A DNA stretch of 64,000 nucleotides from Mycobacterium sp. M26 (GTDB taxonomy: Bacteria; Actinomycetota; Actinomycetes; Mycobacteriales; Mycobacteriaceae): positions 687,468-751,467 of the forward strand of contig NZ_LN929907.1 of assembly GCF_001494595.1 (NCBI RefSeq), read 5' to 3'. Below the pieces are notes generated by a model, which saw only the letters and a program-made list of their open reading frames with translations, was not told the origin of the DNA and ran no database searches. The position numbers were made by a program, and so were the translations under genes. How positions within the stretch are numbered: the first letter of the stretch is position 1; every line of letters begins with the position of its first letter. Shown here one piece after another: positions 56,532-64,000 of this stretch.

Positions 56532-56943
56532 GCTGGGCGTAGTCCACCTTCAGGCAGCGGTCCATCACGACCTGCAGGCCCGCCTCCTGCGCCCTGGCGG
56601 CCAGGTCTTCGTCCCACAAACCTTGTTGCAGCCACAGGTATTTCGGCCGCGGGCTCAGGGCCAGGGTGTCGGCCAGCACACCCGGCAGTTCCTCGGTGCG
56701 GCGGAAGACGTCGACCATGTCCGGCACCACCGGCAGGTCGGCCAGGCTCGGGTAGGCCGCCGCGTCACCGATCGCGGTGATCGTCGGGTTCACCGGATAC
56801 AGCTGGTAGTGACTGCGGCGCGCCAGGTAGTCGTATACACCGTAGCTGGGCCGCGCCGGATTGTTCGACGCGCCGACCACGGCAACTGTTCGGGTGTCGC
56901 GCAGAATCTGTTGCAGCACAGCTGAATCCGGGTTGGACCACAC
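56518..56943 (-). CDS. CoA-binding domain protein (YccU-like)
   Basis: A 141-residue Rossmann protein with the CoA_binding_2 pattern TVAVVGASNNPARPSYGVYDYL, YPVNPT, and PKYLWLQQGLWDEDLAARAQEAGLQVVMDRCLK. Such proteins bind CoA or a nucleotide; their role is unknown. The start is a GTG. It lies in the mmpL11 region on the same strand, 8 nt after the Rv0201c-type gene, and overlaps the end of the convergent Rv0200-type gene by 14 bp. Confidence 0.85.
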   Translation of the reverse strand: MWSNPDSAVLQQILRDTRTVAVVGASNNPARPSYGVYDYLARRSHYQLYPVNPTITAIGDAAAYPSLADLPVVPDMVDVFRRTEELPGVLADTLALSPRPKYLWLQQGLWDEDLAARAQEAGLQVVMDRCLKVDYAQLIGS

Positions 56944-56951
56944 CGGCGGCG

Positions 56952-57452
56952 TCAGCTATCGCCGTTGGCTCGCTGAGCCCGCATCTTGGCGAACCGGTCC
57001 GAGAGCCTGCGCATCCTGATCATCAGCGACGCCGGTGGGCTGACGCTGGCGTCGAGATAGGTGCTCAGATCGGCCGGGGCCACCCCGATCCGGGAGGCGA
57101 ACTCCGGCTCGGTGAGCCCGGAGCGGTCCAGCAGCAGCCGCACGTGGCGGGCCGCCTCGGCGCGCTCGTTGGCCTCCAGGTGATTACGGGCCCGCACCAG
57201 GACTTCGGCCAGCGCCTTGGAGATGCCGTAGGGCTGGGAGGTCTCCAGTACCTCTTCGACCTGACGCGCGGTGCGCCCGAACGGGTCACGCTTCACCGCG
57301 ACCACGATGCGCTGCCAGACGGTGATGTCCCCGTTCTCCAGCGCCGCCCGGATGGACGCCGTCGGCCAGAACTCGACGGGGCGGTCGTCGAACGTGGTGG
57401 ACGCACCCGGTGCGGGAACGGCATCGGGGCGGGAATCCGCTGCCACCGTCAC
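56952..57452 (-). CDS. Rv0201c-type protein with helix-turn-helix-like C-terminus
   Basis: A 166-residue protein, the same length as Rv0201c. The start is the GTG that overlaps the mmpL11 stop (GTGA) with GGAGG in front. The middle segment DITVWQRIVVAVKRDPFGRTARQVEEVLE and the C-terminal half (RHVRLLLDRSGLTEPEFASRIGVAPADLSTYLDASVSPPASL) look like an XRE-type DNA-binding helix-turn-helix. Its role beside mmpL11 is unknown; translational coupling suggests a functional link. Confidence 0.8.
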   Translation of the reverse strand: MTVAADSRPDAVPAPGASTTFDDRPVEFWPTASIRAALENGDITVWQRIVVAVKRDPFGRTARQVEEVLETSQPYGISKALAEVLVRARNHLEANERAEAARHVRLLLDRSGLTEPEFASRIGVAPADLSTYLDASVSPPASLMIRMRRLSDRFAKMRAQRANGDS

Positions 57453-60328
57453 CTCGCCTCCTCCAGGATCGCCACTGCCACCGAAAGGCAACGCTGCCTG
57501 ACCTTCTCCCACTCGGCTGCACCCTCCTCGCCCGTCCAGCGGTCGTCGTCATCGGACGGGCTGGGGTCGGCGAGCGTGCGCACCAACTGGGTCGCGATCC
57601 ATTGTTGCTCAGAACGCTGTGAACAGTAATACCGGTCCATCCCGGCGAGTACCACCGCAGCCGCCTGGTAATCCATCGCATCGACGAGACCGGCGAAGTC
57701 GGCGAAGTCGGCGTGGGTATTGCGGCACAGGATCAGGAATGCCTGCAGCCGCAGGGTCTCCGCGCAGGTCGGGATCTGTAGCCGGTCACCGGTGGGCAGC
57801 TGCACATTGGTCGTTTCGACCGGGCTCAGCCGCTCGACGCGGGGGTGTGCGGTGTCGGCCTCGGTTTCCAGCGCCTCCAGCGCGATCGCCAGTCGGCCGC
57901 GCCACATCGTGACCGGGTGAACCGGTCGCGGTGCGGCGGTCCTGGTGCTCAGGTAGGACCGGATCGGTTTGCGCTCGACGGTGGCGGTCCCGCCGGCCGG
58001 GATGCGCTGCGGACCGTGGCGGGTGGCGTCGTCGCTGCCCCGGATCCGCCCGGCCAGATCAGCGCCGAGGGTGCCGCAACCGGTGAAGGCCATCGGGTCG
58101 GCCACGCAGACGGCGTCCGGTGCCAGGTCCTTGAGCCGCGCGGCGCCCTTGACCACCATCTTCAGGTCGGCCGACGGCGGCACCAGCGTGGAGATGTCGT
58201 CCGGAATCACCACCAGATCGCCCAGGTCGACCTTGGGCAGCGGCTTCTCGAAATCCACCGACGGCAGGATGCGTTCCAGCCAGCGCGGCAGCCACCAGTT
58301 CCACTGGTCGAACATCGCCATCAATGCCGGCACCAGGATGAGCCGGACGATGGTGGCGTCGACCGCGATCGCCACCGCGCACGCCACGCCCATCTGGGCG
58401 ACCAGGGGCATACCGGCGAAGGCGAACCCGATGAAGACCGCGATCATGATCAGCGCCGCGCTGGTGATGGTCCGGGCGCTGGTGGCCACGCCGTAGGCGA
58501 CGGCATCACGGGTGTCACCGGACTGCAGATAGCGTTCCCGGATCCGGGTGAGCAGGAAAATCTCGTAGTCCATCGACAGGCCGAACGTCATCGCCAGGAC
58601 CAACGGCGGGATGGTGCTGTCGATCGAGGTGATCTGCTCGAAGCCCAGCCCCTCCAGCCAGCCCCACTGGAAGACCATCACCAGGCTGCCGTACGCGGCG
58701 GCCACCGACAGCACCGTCATCAGGACGCCCTTGAACGCCAGGAACACCGACCTGATGGAGATCAGCAGCATCACGAACGCGATCAGCGCGACGAACACCA
58801 GCACCAGCGGTTGCTTCTGGGACACCTGGTCGTCGAAGTCCTTGATCAACGCGGTCGGCCCGCCGACGTCGATCTGTACCCCCGATGCGGCCGGCACCTT
58901 CGGCAGGTTGGCGCGCATCCAGTCCACGGTGGTGCGCGCCGCGAGGTCCTCGGGATCCACCGACAGCACCGCCGAGATCAGCGCGCTGCGATTGTCGTTG
59001 GAGAACACCGGCGACGACACCGACACGATGTTGGGCGCCTGGCTCATCTCGCTGCTGATCGCCTCGACGGCGGCGGCGTGCTTCGGCTCCGATGCGCCCC
59101 CGTCGGGGAAGGTGGCCAGCACGCGCACCGGCCCGAGCGCACCGGGGCCGAGTGCCTCGGCGGCCGCGGCGACACCGCCGCGGATCTCGTGGGACGACGG
59201 GAACTGCCGCTGCATGCTGTTGCCCAGCACCATCGAGAATGCCGGTGCCGCCATCAGCAGCAGTACCGCAGTCGCCGACAGCGCCGACAACCACGGACGC
59301 CGCATGACCTCGCCGACCCAGCGGGTCCAGAACCGCGACTGCGTCACGTCGCCGCGCCGTGACCACTGCAGCAGTGGCGACCGCCGGGCCGCCGACCGGC
59401 CGAAGGTGGCCAGCACCGCCGGGATCAGCGTGGTCGAGGTGAGTACCGCGACCGCGACCGCGAGGATCGCGCCGGTGGCCATCGAGCGCAGGATCGGGGT
59501 GTCGATCAGGTAGATGCCGGTCAGCGAGGCGATGACGGTCAGACCCGACAGCACCACCGCCAGGCCGGAGGTGGCCATCGCGGCGTCGGCTGCCTGTTTG
59601 GGATCGCGGCCGGCGCGCAGCTCCTCGCGGAAGCGCATCAGGATGAACAGCGAATAGTCCACCGCCAGGGCGATGCCGAACATCGACACCGTGGAGGTGA
59701 CGAACACCGACATCGACGTGATCGTGGACAGGGCGTAGACCACGCCCATCGTCACCACCACGGTGATCAGGGCCAGCCCGAGCGGGATCGCGGCGGCGGC
59801 CAGCGAGCCGAACACGGCGAGCAAAACAATCAGGACGATCGGAAGGTTCCACCGCTCGGCCTCGGCGATGTCGTGCTTGGTGGTGGTCTGGGCGGCCGCC
59901 CCGAGTGCGCCCTGGCCGATGACGTACAGCCGCACCCGGCCGTTCTCGGTCTGGCCGGGCTGGTCACCCTGGACGCCGATCTTCTGGCGCAGCTGACGGG
60001 AGACGTCGACGGCGCCGGTGTTGTTGAAGTCCAGCCGCAGCGAGACGACATAGGGCCGGTCCGGGGCGACCGCTTTGTTCATGTCCTCGTAGGAGGCATC
60101 GGCCCGGGGTGCGGCGACCAGGGCCAGCGGGGAGGCGCCCTGGTCGGGAAAGTGGTCCTCGAGTTGGTACTGCACGTGCAGGGACTGCGAGTCGGCGACG
60201 TCGAAGCCGCCGCCGGTGAGTTGGTGGGACTGGGTCAGCGCCAGATAGACGGCGGGAACCAGGGCCAACAACCAGCCTGCGAAGACCAGCCAGCGGAATC
60301 TGCGCAGGTTGCTACTCAGGCGCATCAT
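57449..60328 (-). CDS. mmpL11: MmpL11, RND-family lipid transporter
   Basis: A 959-residue MmpL protein with two MMPL transporter domains (roughly 10-350 and 380-720), each with a periplasmic porter loop and a helix bundle containing the proton-relay motifs SLFILMRFREEL and ILLTRIRERYL. VDYSLFI and MDYEIFL mark helices 4 and 10. A cytoplasmic C-terminal domain of about 230 residues follows. In M. tuberculosis MmpL11 exports long-chain mycolic acid wax esters and diacylglycerols and is connected to haem uptake. The neighbouring haemophore-like genes on the other strand agree with the latter. Confidence 0.94.
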   Translation of the reverse strand: MMRLSSNLRRFRWLVFAGWLLALVPAVYLALTQSHQLTGGGFDVADSQSLHVQYQLEDHFPDQGASPLALVAAPRADASYEDMNKAVAPDRPYVVSLRLDFNNTGAVDVSRQLRQKIGVQGDQPGQTENGRVRLYVIGQGALGAAAQTTTKHDIAEAERWNLPIVLIVLLAVFGSLAAAAIPLGLALITVVVTMGVVYALSTITSMSVFVTSTVSMFGIALAVDYSLFILMRFREELRAGRDPKQAADAAMATSGLAVVLSGLTVIASLTGIYLIDTPILRSMATGAILAVAVAVLTSTTLIPAVLATFGRSAARRSPLLQWSRRGDVTQSRFWTRWVGEVMRRPWLSALSATAVLLLMAAPAFSMVLGNSMQRQFPSSHEIRGGVAAAAEALGPGALGPVRVLATFPDGGASEPKHAAAVEAISSEMSQAPNIVSVSSPVFSNDNRSALISAVLSVDPEDLAARTTVDWMRANLPKVPAASGVQIDVGGPTALIKDFDDQVSQKQPLVLVFVALIAFVMLLISIRSVFLAFKGVLMTVLSVAAAYGSLVMVFQWGWLEGLGFEQITSIDSTIPPLVLAMTFGLSMDYEIFLLTRIRERYLQSGDTRDAVAYGVATSARTITSAALIMIAVFIGFAFAGMPLVAQMGVACAVAIAVDATIVRLILVPALMAMFDQWNWWLPRWLERILPSVDFEKPLPKVDLGDLVVIPDDISTLVPPSADLKMVVKGAARLKDLAPDAVCVADPMAFTGCGTLGADLAGRIRGSDDATRHGPQRIPAGGTATVERKPIRSYLSTRTAAPRPVHPVTMWRGRLAIALEALETEADTAHPRVERLSPVETTNVQLPTGDRLQIPTCAETLRLQAFLILCRNTHADFADFAGLVDAMDYQAAAVVLAGMDRYYCSQRSEQQWIATQLVRTLADPSPSDDDDRWTGEEGAAEWEKVRQRCLSVAVAILEEAR

Positions 60329-60595
60329 GAACTGCTGGATGGCGATCTCCCCGCATTCTCCCCGGGTTTCGTGGCTGCGAGCCTACCGCAGGCAGCTGTG
60401 CGGCGACCTGTCGTGAAATCCAGAATTAGCTGGATCGAGACCTCTTCGATGGCTGCGGCGCAGCGACGAAGTGGCTGCGCGATGCCCTGGATGGCAGGAT
60501 GTGCGATGGCCACGTAAGGGTCGGGGACTGCGCTGCTGTGACGCCGTTGTGATGACGTCATGCCGGCGCGGATAGACCAACCCCGAGGAGTCCCG
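60329..60595. other. Non-coding region between divergent mmpL11 and MHB gene
   Basis: This 267-bp interval should hold the promoters of mmpL11 and of the haemophore-like gene. I see no ORF of coding character, no IdeR-type box and no clear dyad. Confidence 0.4.
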
Positions 60596-61123
60596 ATGCC
60601 CAGGCCTTTCCCGTCTTCTTCCGCCGGTTTCCGGCGCGCGCTGGGTGGGCTGCTCACCGTCAGCGCGCTCGGCGGGGGTGCGCTGCTGGCGCTGGCACCC
60701 ATGTCGGCCACCGCCGCCACCGACCCGTGTGCGGCCAGCCAGATCGCCCGGACCGTCGGCACCGTGGCGAACAACACAGGCACCTACCTGGATGCGCATC
60801 CGCAGACCAATCAGGCGCTGACGACGATCTCCCAGCAGCAGGCCGGACCGCAGACGCTGGTCGCGCTCAAGACCTACTTCGACGCCAACCCGCAGGCGGC
60901 CAAGGAGTTGCAGGCCATCCAGCAGCCGCTGACCAGCCTGTCGAACCAGTGCAAGCTGCCGGTCAGCCTGCCGCAGCTGCTCGGGCTGATGCAGGCCGCG
61001 CAGACCGGCGGTGCCACACCGGCGCAGTCGGTCGCCGTCACGCCAAGCACGTCGTCGTCGGTGTCGGCGGTCCCGGTGGGCAGCGGCCCGCTGCCCGGCC
61101 CGTCGGCATCGAGCACCCGCTGA
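60596..61123 (+). CDS. Secreted haemophore-like (MHB) protein with C-terminal extension, copy 2
   Basis: A 175-residue exported protein. The ATG at 60596 has GAGGAG upstream and opens a signal peptide (GGLLTVSALGGGALLALAPMSATA-A). The MHB domain (DPCAASQIARTVGTVANNTGTYL, then LKTYFDANPQAAKELQAIQQPL) contains two cysteines, the second in NQCKLPVS. A Ser/Thr/Pro/Val tail of about 50 residues follows, absent from copies 1 and 3. It is divergent from mmpL11, consistent with a shared haem-uptake role. Confidence 0.8.
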   Translation: MPRPFPSSSAGFRRALGGLLTVSALGGGALLALAPMSATAATDPCAASQIARTVGTVANNTGTYLDAHPQTNQALTTISQQQAGPQTLVALKTYFDANPQAAKELQAIQQPLTSLSNQCKLPVSLPQLLGLMQAAQTGGATPAQSVAVTPSTSSSVSAVPVGSGPLPGPSASSTR

Positions 61124-61263
61124 TCAGTCCCTGCGCGGCACCCGACGGACATTCTCACGATTGGTTAAGCTCAAGGCAGGAAAGTCGGCGGGGTTTCTGC
61201 TTAGCTTTCTGCAGTGGTAGTCCGTACGGATACGGCCTGATCAACCCTCAAAGGAGTACGAGA

Positions 61264-61629
61264 ATGTTGCTTAATGCCCGTCTGGCCCGCCGCACGATGG
61301 TCGGAGCGATCGGCATGGGCGCTGTCGCCGGTGCGATTCTGGTTGCTCCCACTGCGCTGGCTGATCCGCCGCCGAACTGCACCGCCGCCGACCTGGCCGG
61401 GGTGTCGGCCGGGGTCTCTGCCGCCACGTCGGCCTACCTGTTCACCCACCCCGACGTCAACGCGTTCTTCACCGGTCTCGAGGGCGCCCCGCGCGACACC
61501 ATCCGCAGCGAGGTCCAGAAGTACCTGGACTACAACCCCTCGGTGAAGGCTGATCTGCAGGGCATCCGCCAGCCGCTGGTGGACCTGAAGAACCGCTGCG
61601 GCGGTAGCCCTGATCTGCCCGCCTCCTAA
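61264..61629 (+). CDS. Haemophore-like (MHB) protein, Rv0203 homologue, copy 3
   Basis: A 121-residue exported protein. The start ATG has AAAGGAG upstream. The signal peptide (IGMGAVAGAILVAPTALA-DP) is followed by PNCTAADLAGVSAGVSAATSAYLFTHPD and QKYLDYNPSVKADLQGIRQPL, with the second cysteine in NRCGGSP. This is the MHB pattern of Rv0203, an extracellular haem carrier in M. tuberculosis. It is the copy closest in size and position to Rv0203. Confidence 0.85.
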   Translation: MLLNARLARRTMVGAIGMGAVAGAILVAPTALADPPPNCTAADLAGVSAGVSAATSAYLFTHPDVNAFFTGLEGAPRDTIRSEVQKYLDYNPSVKADLQGIRQPLVDLKNRCGGSPDLPAS

Positions 61630-61635
61630 GTCGCG

Positions 61636-62355
61636 GTGCGGGTAGGGCAGCAGCCCGCGCAGGAAGGCGCCGGCCGCACCGTCCTGATGGTCGATGACGA
61701 TCCGGACGTACGAACCTCGGTTGCGCGCGGATTGCGGCATTCGGGTTTCGACGTGCGGGTCGCCGCCACCGGCAAGGAGGCGCTGCGCCTGTTGTCGACC
61801 GAGAACCACGACGCGCTGGTGCTCGACGTCCAGATGCCGGAACTCGACGGTGTGGCGGTGGTGACGGCGCTGCGCGCGCTGGGCAACGACATCCCGATCT
61901 GTGTGCTCTCGGCACGCGACACCGTCAACGATCGCATCGCCGGGCTCGAGGCGGGCGCCGACGACTACCTCACCAAGCCCTTCGATCTCGGTGAGCTGGT
62001 GGCCCGGCTGCATGCGCTGCTGCGCCGGGCCGGGGCCTCCGCGGAGGGATCCGACGCCGTCACCATCGGACCGCTGACCATCGACACCGCCCGTCGGCTG
62101 GTGTTCGTCCAAGGCGACCGGGTGGAGCTCACCAAGCGCGAGTTCGACCTGCTGGCGGTGCTCGCCGAGAACGCGGGCGTGGTGCTGTCGCGGCAGCGGC
62201 TACTGGAATTGGTGTGGGGCTACGACTTCGACGTCGACACGAATGTCGCCGACGTGTTCATCAGTTATCTGCGGCGCAAGCTCGAACGCGACGGGGTGCC
62301 GCGGGTGATCCAGACCGTCCGCGGGATCGGGTACGTGCTCCGGGCGGAGCCGTGA
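61636..62355 (+). CDS. OmpR-type response regulator, PrrA-like
   Basis: A 239-residue two-component regulator: receiver domain with the acidic pair VDDDPDV, phosphoacceptor aspartate in [12 protein letters not shown], the switch residues ICVLSARD and the conserved lysine in YLTKPF. The OmpR-type winged helix shows [14 protein letters not shown] and [29 protein letters not shown]. It is very similar to PrrA (Rv0903c) as I recall that sequence, and is probably a paralogue. It starts 6 nt after the haemophore gene and is coupled to a kinase gene. Confidence 0.9.
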   Translation: MRVGQQPAQEGAGRTVLMVDDDPDVRTSVARGLRHSGFDVRVAATGKEALRLLSTENHDALVLDVQMPELDGVAVVTALRALGNDIPICVLSARDTVNDRIAGLEAGADDYLTKPFDLGELVARLHALLRRAGASAEGSDAVTIGPLTIDTARRLVFVQGDRVELTKREFDLLAVLAENAGVVLSRQRLLELVWGYDFDVDTNVADVFISYLRRKLERDGVPRVIQTVRGIGYVLRAEP

Positions 62356-62359
62356 GGCC

Positions 62360-63694
62360 GTGAGGTGGCCCGGCCGTAGCACCTCCCTGCGCACCCGGGT
62401 GGCGATCGCGGCAACGCTGGCCGCTGCCATCGTGGTGGCGCTGCTGGCGGTGCTCACCTCCTTCGTGCTCGCGAATAACGATGCGGCACAACTGGATAAG
62501 CGGCTCGACTCGATCGTCGACGCCAGCATGTACCCCGAGCAACTTCAGGACCCCAAGCACGGCGTGCTGACGACGGGACGATCCCGGTCCACCGGGCAGG
62601 TGATGTTCCAGCGCGGGTTTCAGCTTCCGCAGCTGCCGCCGGGCACCGCCACCGTCGACGTCAACGGGGTCGACTACCGCGTGCGCACGGTCCCCGTCGA
62701 GCAGGCCGGCGGCATCCTTGTCTCGATCGGCATCCGCGAGGACAGCATCCTGTTGAGCCGCGCGCGAATTCCGGTGTACATCCTGATCGGCTCCACCGCC
62801 CTGCTCGTCGCCGCCGGGCTGGGCTGGCTGCTGGCCGGTCCCGCGGTGCGGCCCCTGCGCCGGCTCACCGAACAGACCCGGCAACTGGGCAAGGGCAGCG
62901 AGCAGATGGAGCCGGTACACGGCGCCAAGGAGGCCGAGGACCTCTCGGAGGCGATGGCCCAGATGTTGCGCCGACTCGCCGATGCACAAGCGGCGACCAC
63001 AAATTCGCTTCAGGCGGCCCAGGATTTCGCCGCCAACGCCGCCCACGAACTGCGCACCCCGCTGACCGCCATGCGCGCCGACCTTGACACCCTGCGAATT
63101 CACGACCTGCCCGCCGACGAGCGTGCTGAAGTGGTGGCCGACCTGTCCCGGGCTCAGCGCCGGGTGGAGGCGATCATCACCGCGCTGGGGCAACTGGCGT
63201 CCGGACAGCTGGCCCGGGTGGAGGACCGAGAACTCATCGACGTCGCCGAGATGCTGGACCGGGTGGCCCGCGAGAACATGCGCACCGACACCGACGCGGA
63301 CATCACGGTGGAGGCTGATGACGCCGGAACGATCTGGGGCTGGCCGGCGGGTTTGCGCCTGGCCGTGGACAATCTGGTGCGCAACGCCATCACCCACGGT
63401 CTGGCGACGCGGATCGTGCTCACCGCACACCGCGTCGAGCCGTATCTGATCATCACGGTCGACGACAACGGACGTGGGCTGCCCGCCGAGGAGCATGACG
63501 CGGTGCTGGGCCGGTTCTCCCGGGGCAGCACCGCCGTGGTGGGCGGCTCGGGTCTGGGCCTGGCGCTCGTGGCTCAGCAGGCGGCGTTACACGGCGGCAG
63601 GATCGAATTGTCCGACGGACCGTTGGGCGGGTTGCGCGCCACCCTGACTGTGTCGACCGCCGCGGAACCCGTGACCGCCGAGAGAGCGACCTAG
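62360..63694 (+). CDS. Sensor histidine kinase, PrrB-like
   Basis: A 444-residue kinase with two membrane helices (VAIAATLAAAIVVALLAVLTS and IPVYILIGSTALLVAAGLGWLLAG) around an extracytoplasmic sensor loop of about 110 residues, a HAMP domain (LRRLTEQTRQLGKGS), the phosphoacceptor helix NAAHELRTPLTAMRADLDTL, and HATPase_c motifs NLVRNAITHG, DDNGRGLP and GSGLGLAL. It is the partner of the PrrA-like regulator 5 nt upstream. The signal is unknown. Its stop overlaps the convergent DUF3054 gene. Confidence 0.9.
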   Translation: MRWPGRSTSLRTRVAIAATLAAAIVVALLAVLTSFVLANNDAAQLDKRLDSIVDASMYPEQLQDPKHGVLTTGRSRSTGQVMFQRGFQLPQLPPGTATVDVNGVDYRVRTVPVEQAGGILVSIGIREDSILLSRARIPVYILIGSTALLVAAGLGWLLAGPAVRPLRRLTEQTRQLGKGSEQMEPVHGAKEAEDLSEAMAQMLRRLADAQAATTNSLQAAQDFAANAAHELRTPLTAMRADLDTLRIHDLPADERAEVVADLSRAQRRVEAIITALGQLASGQLARVEDRELIDVAEMLDRVARENMRTDTDADITVEADDAGTIWGWPAGLRLAVDNLVRNAITHGLATRIVLTAHRVEPYLIITVDDNGRGLPAEEHDAVLGRFSRGSTAVVGGSGLGLALVAQQAALHGGRIELSDGPLGGLRATLTVSTAAEPVTAERAT

Positions 63695-64000
63695 CCGCGG
63701 CGCTTGGCGATCAGCGCCGCCGCCGCGCGCCAGCCCAGCAGGAACAGTGCGGTGACCAGTGAGGCCACCACGATGAAGCTGACCGCCACACCCTGAGAAC
63801 TGGCTTTGCGCAACACCATTCCGACGACGACCGTCGAAACCCAGACGATCACACCGGTCGGCGCGACGGCGGTGGGCGCCCGCCACGCCCGTGCCAGCAG
63901 CCAGCCGACCAGCGTGCCCGACAGGAACGGCCAGGCCGTCTCGGCGATACCGCTGACCGTCAGCCCTTCGGCGTGGCTGCGCCTGCCGATCGTGCAGAAC
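63691..64000 (-). CDS. DUF3054 membrane protein (5' end outside window)
   Basis: The last 310 bp encode the C-terminal part of a membrane protein on the minus strand. The visible frame starts FCTIGRRSHAEG and continues AETAWPFLSGTLVGWLLARAW, WVSTVVVGMVLRKAS and VVASLVTALFLLGWRAAAALI. The GRRSHAEG segment and three helices fit DUF3054. The start lies beyond the window. The stop overlaps the kinase stop by 4 bp. Confidence 0.85.
   Translation of the reverse strand, partial: FCTIGRRSHAEGLTVSGIAETAWPFLSGTLVGWLLARAWRAPTAVAPTGVIVWVSTVVVGMVLRKASSQGVAVSFIVVASLVTALFLLGWRAAAALIAKRRG

Noticed and set aside
61124..61263. IdeR iron box before the Rv0203-type gene
   Set aside because: No sequence close to TTAGGTTAGSCTAACCTAA is present; only an isolated TTAGC occurs.
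63587..63886. 99-codon minus-strand frame overlapping the kinase end
   Set aside because: It is a shifted reading of the DUF3054 gene and the kinase complement; the DUF3054 frame with stop at 63691 reads as a normal membrane protein.

Overview
The window is high-GC actinobacterial DNA with dense gene packing, frequent GTG starts and many ATGA/GTGA stop-start overlaps. It carries a complete mce1 locus, mmpL11, zmp1, sigG, ricR, an LdtMt4-type L,D-transpeptidase and haemophore-type proteins. This set, in nearly the order of the M. tuberculosis Rv0158-Rv0203 segment as I recall it, identifies a Mycobacterium/Mycolicibacterium chromosome. The many extra genes between the conserved blocks suggest an environmental, fast-growing species. 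I saw no rRNA, tRNA, CRISPR array, prophage or complete IS element.

Layout. 1-6.1 kb: end of a sensor kinase, a hotdog thioesterase, a SsuABC/TauABC-type importer, an LtrA-family membrane protein with a 36-residue ORF in front, and a divergent TetR regulator. 6.1-22.0 kb: an SRPBCC protein, the GntR/FadR repressor Mce1R, then fadD5, yrbE1A, yrbE1B, mce1A-F and four Mce-associated membrane proteins, together a cell-envelope lipid importer. 22-32 kb: mostly accessory genes, namely a DUF1275 protein, an SDR, a 13E12/DUF222-HNH gene altered by an 89-bp tandem duplication, a secreted NAGPA-type protein, a GlsB-like protein, pirin with a sugar dehydrogenase under a MarR regulator, a haemophore-like protein, a helical protein and a lactate dehydrogenase. 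32-37 kb: sigG, monoacylglycerol lipase, a lipoprotein hydrolase that lacks its nucleophile serine, DUF2786 and metallohydrolase genes, and an O-methyltransferase. 37-42.5 kb: a molybdopterin oxidoreductase, an IclR regulator and a divergent pair encoding a berberine-bridge-type oxidase and a PhlG-like C-C hydrolase. 42.5-52.7 kb: a secreted protein, ilvD, a copper-responsive DUF305-ricR operon with a perfect RicR box, MFS transporters, an L,D-transpeptidase, a membrane esterase and an ArsR-controlled MFS gene. 52.7-64 kb: nitroreductase, zmp1, two Mce-associated-like proteins, a CoA-binding protein, mmpL11 with its small partner, two more haemophore-like proteins, a PrrAB-like two-component system and a DUF3054 protein running off the end.

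The conserved core concerns envelope lipid traffic (mce1, mmpL11), peptidoglycan cross-linking, haem/iron and copper handling. The most promising undescribed items are the oxidase-hydrolase pair, the small ORF beside a TetR dyad, the ArsR/MFS unit with a perfect 20-bp palindrome, and the serine-less hydrolase coupled to the monoacylglycerol lipase.
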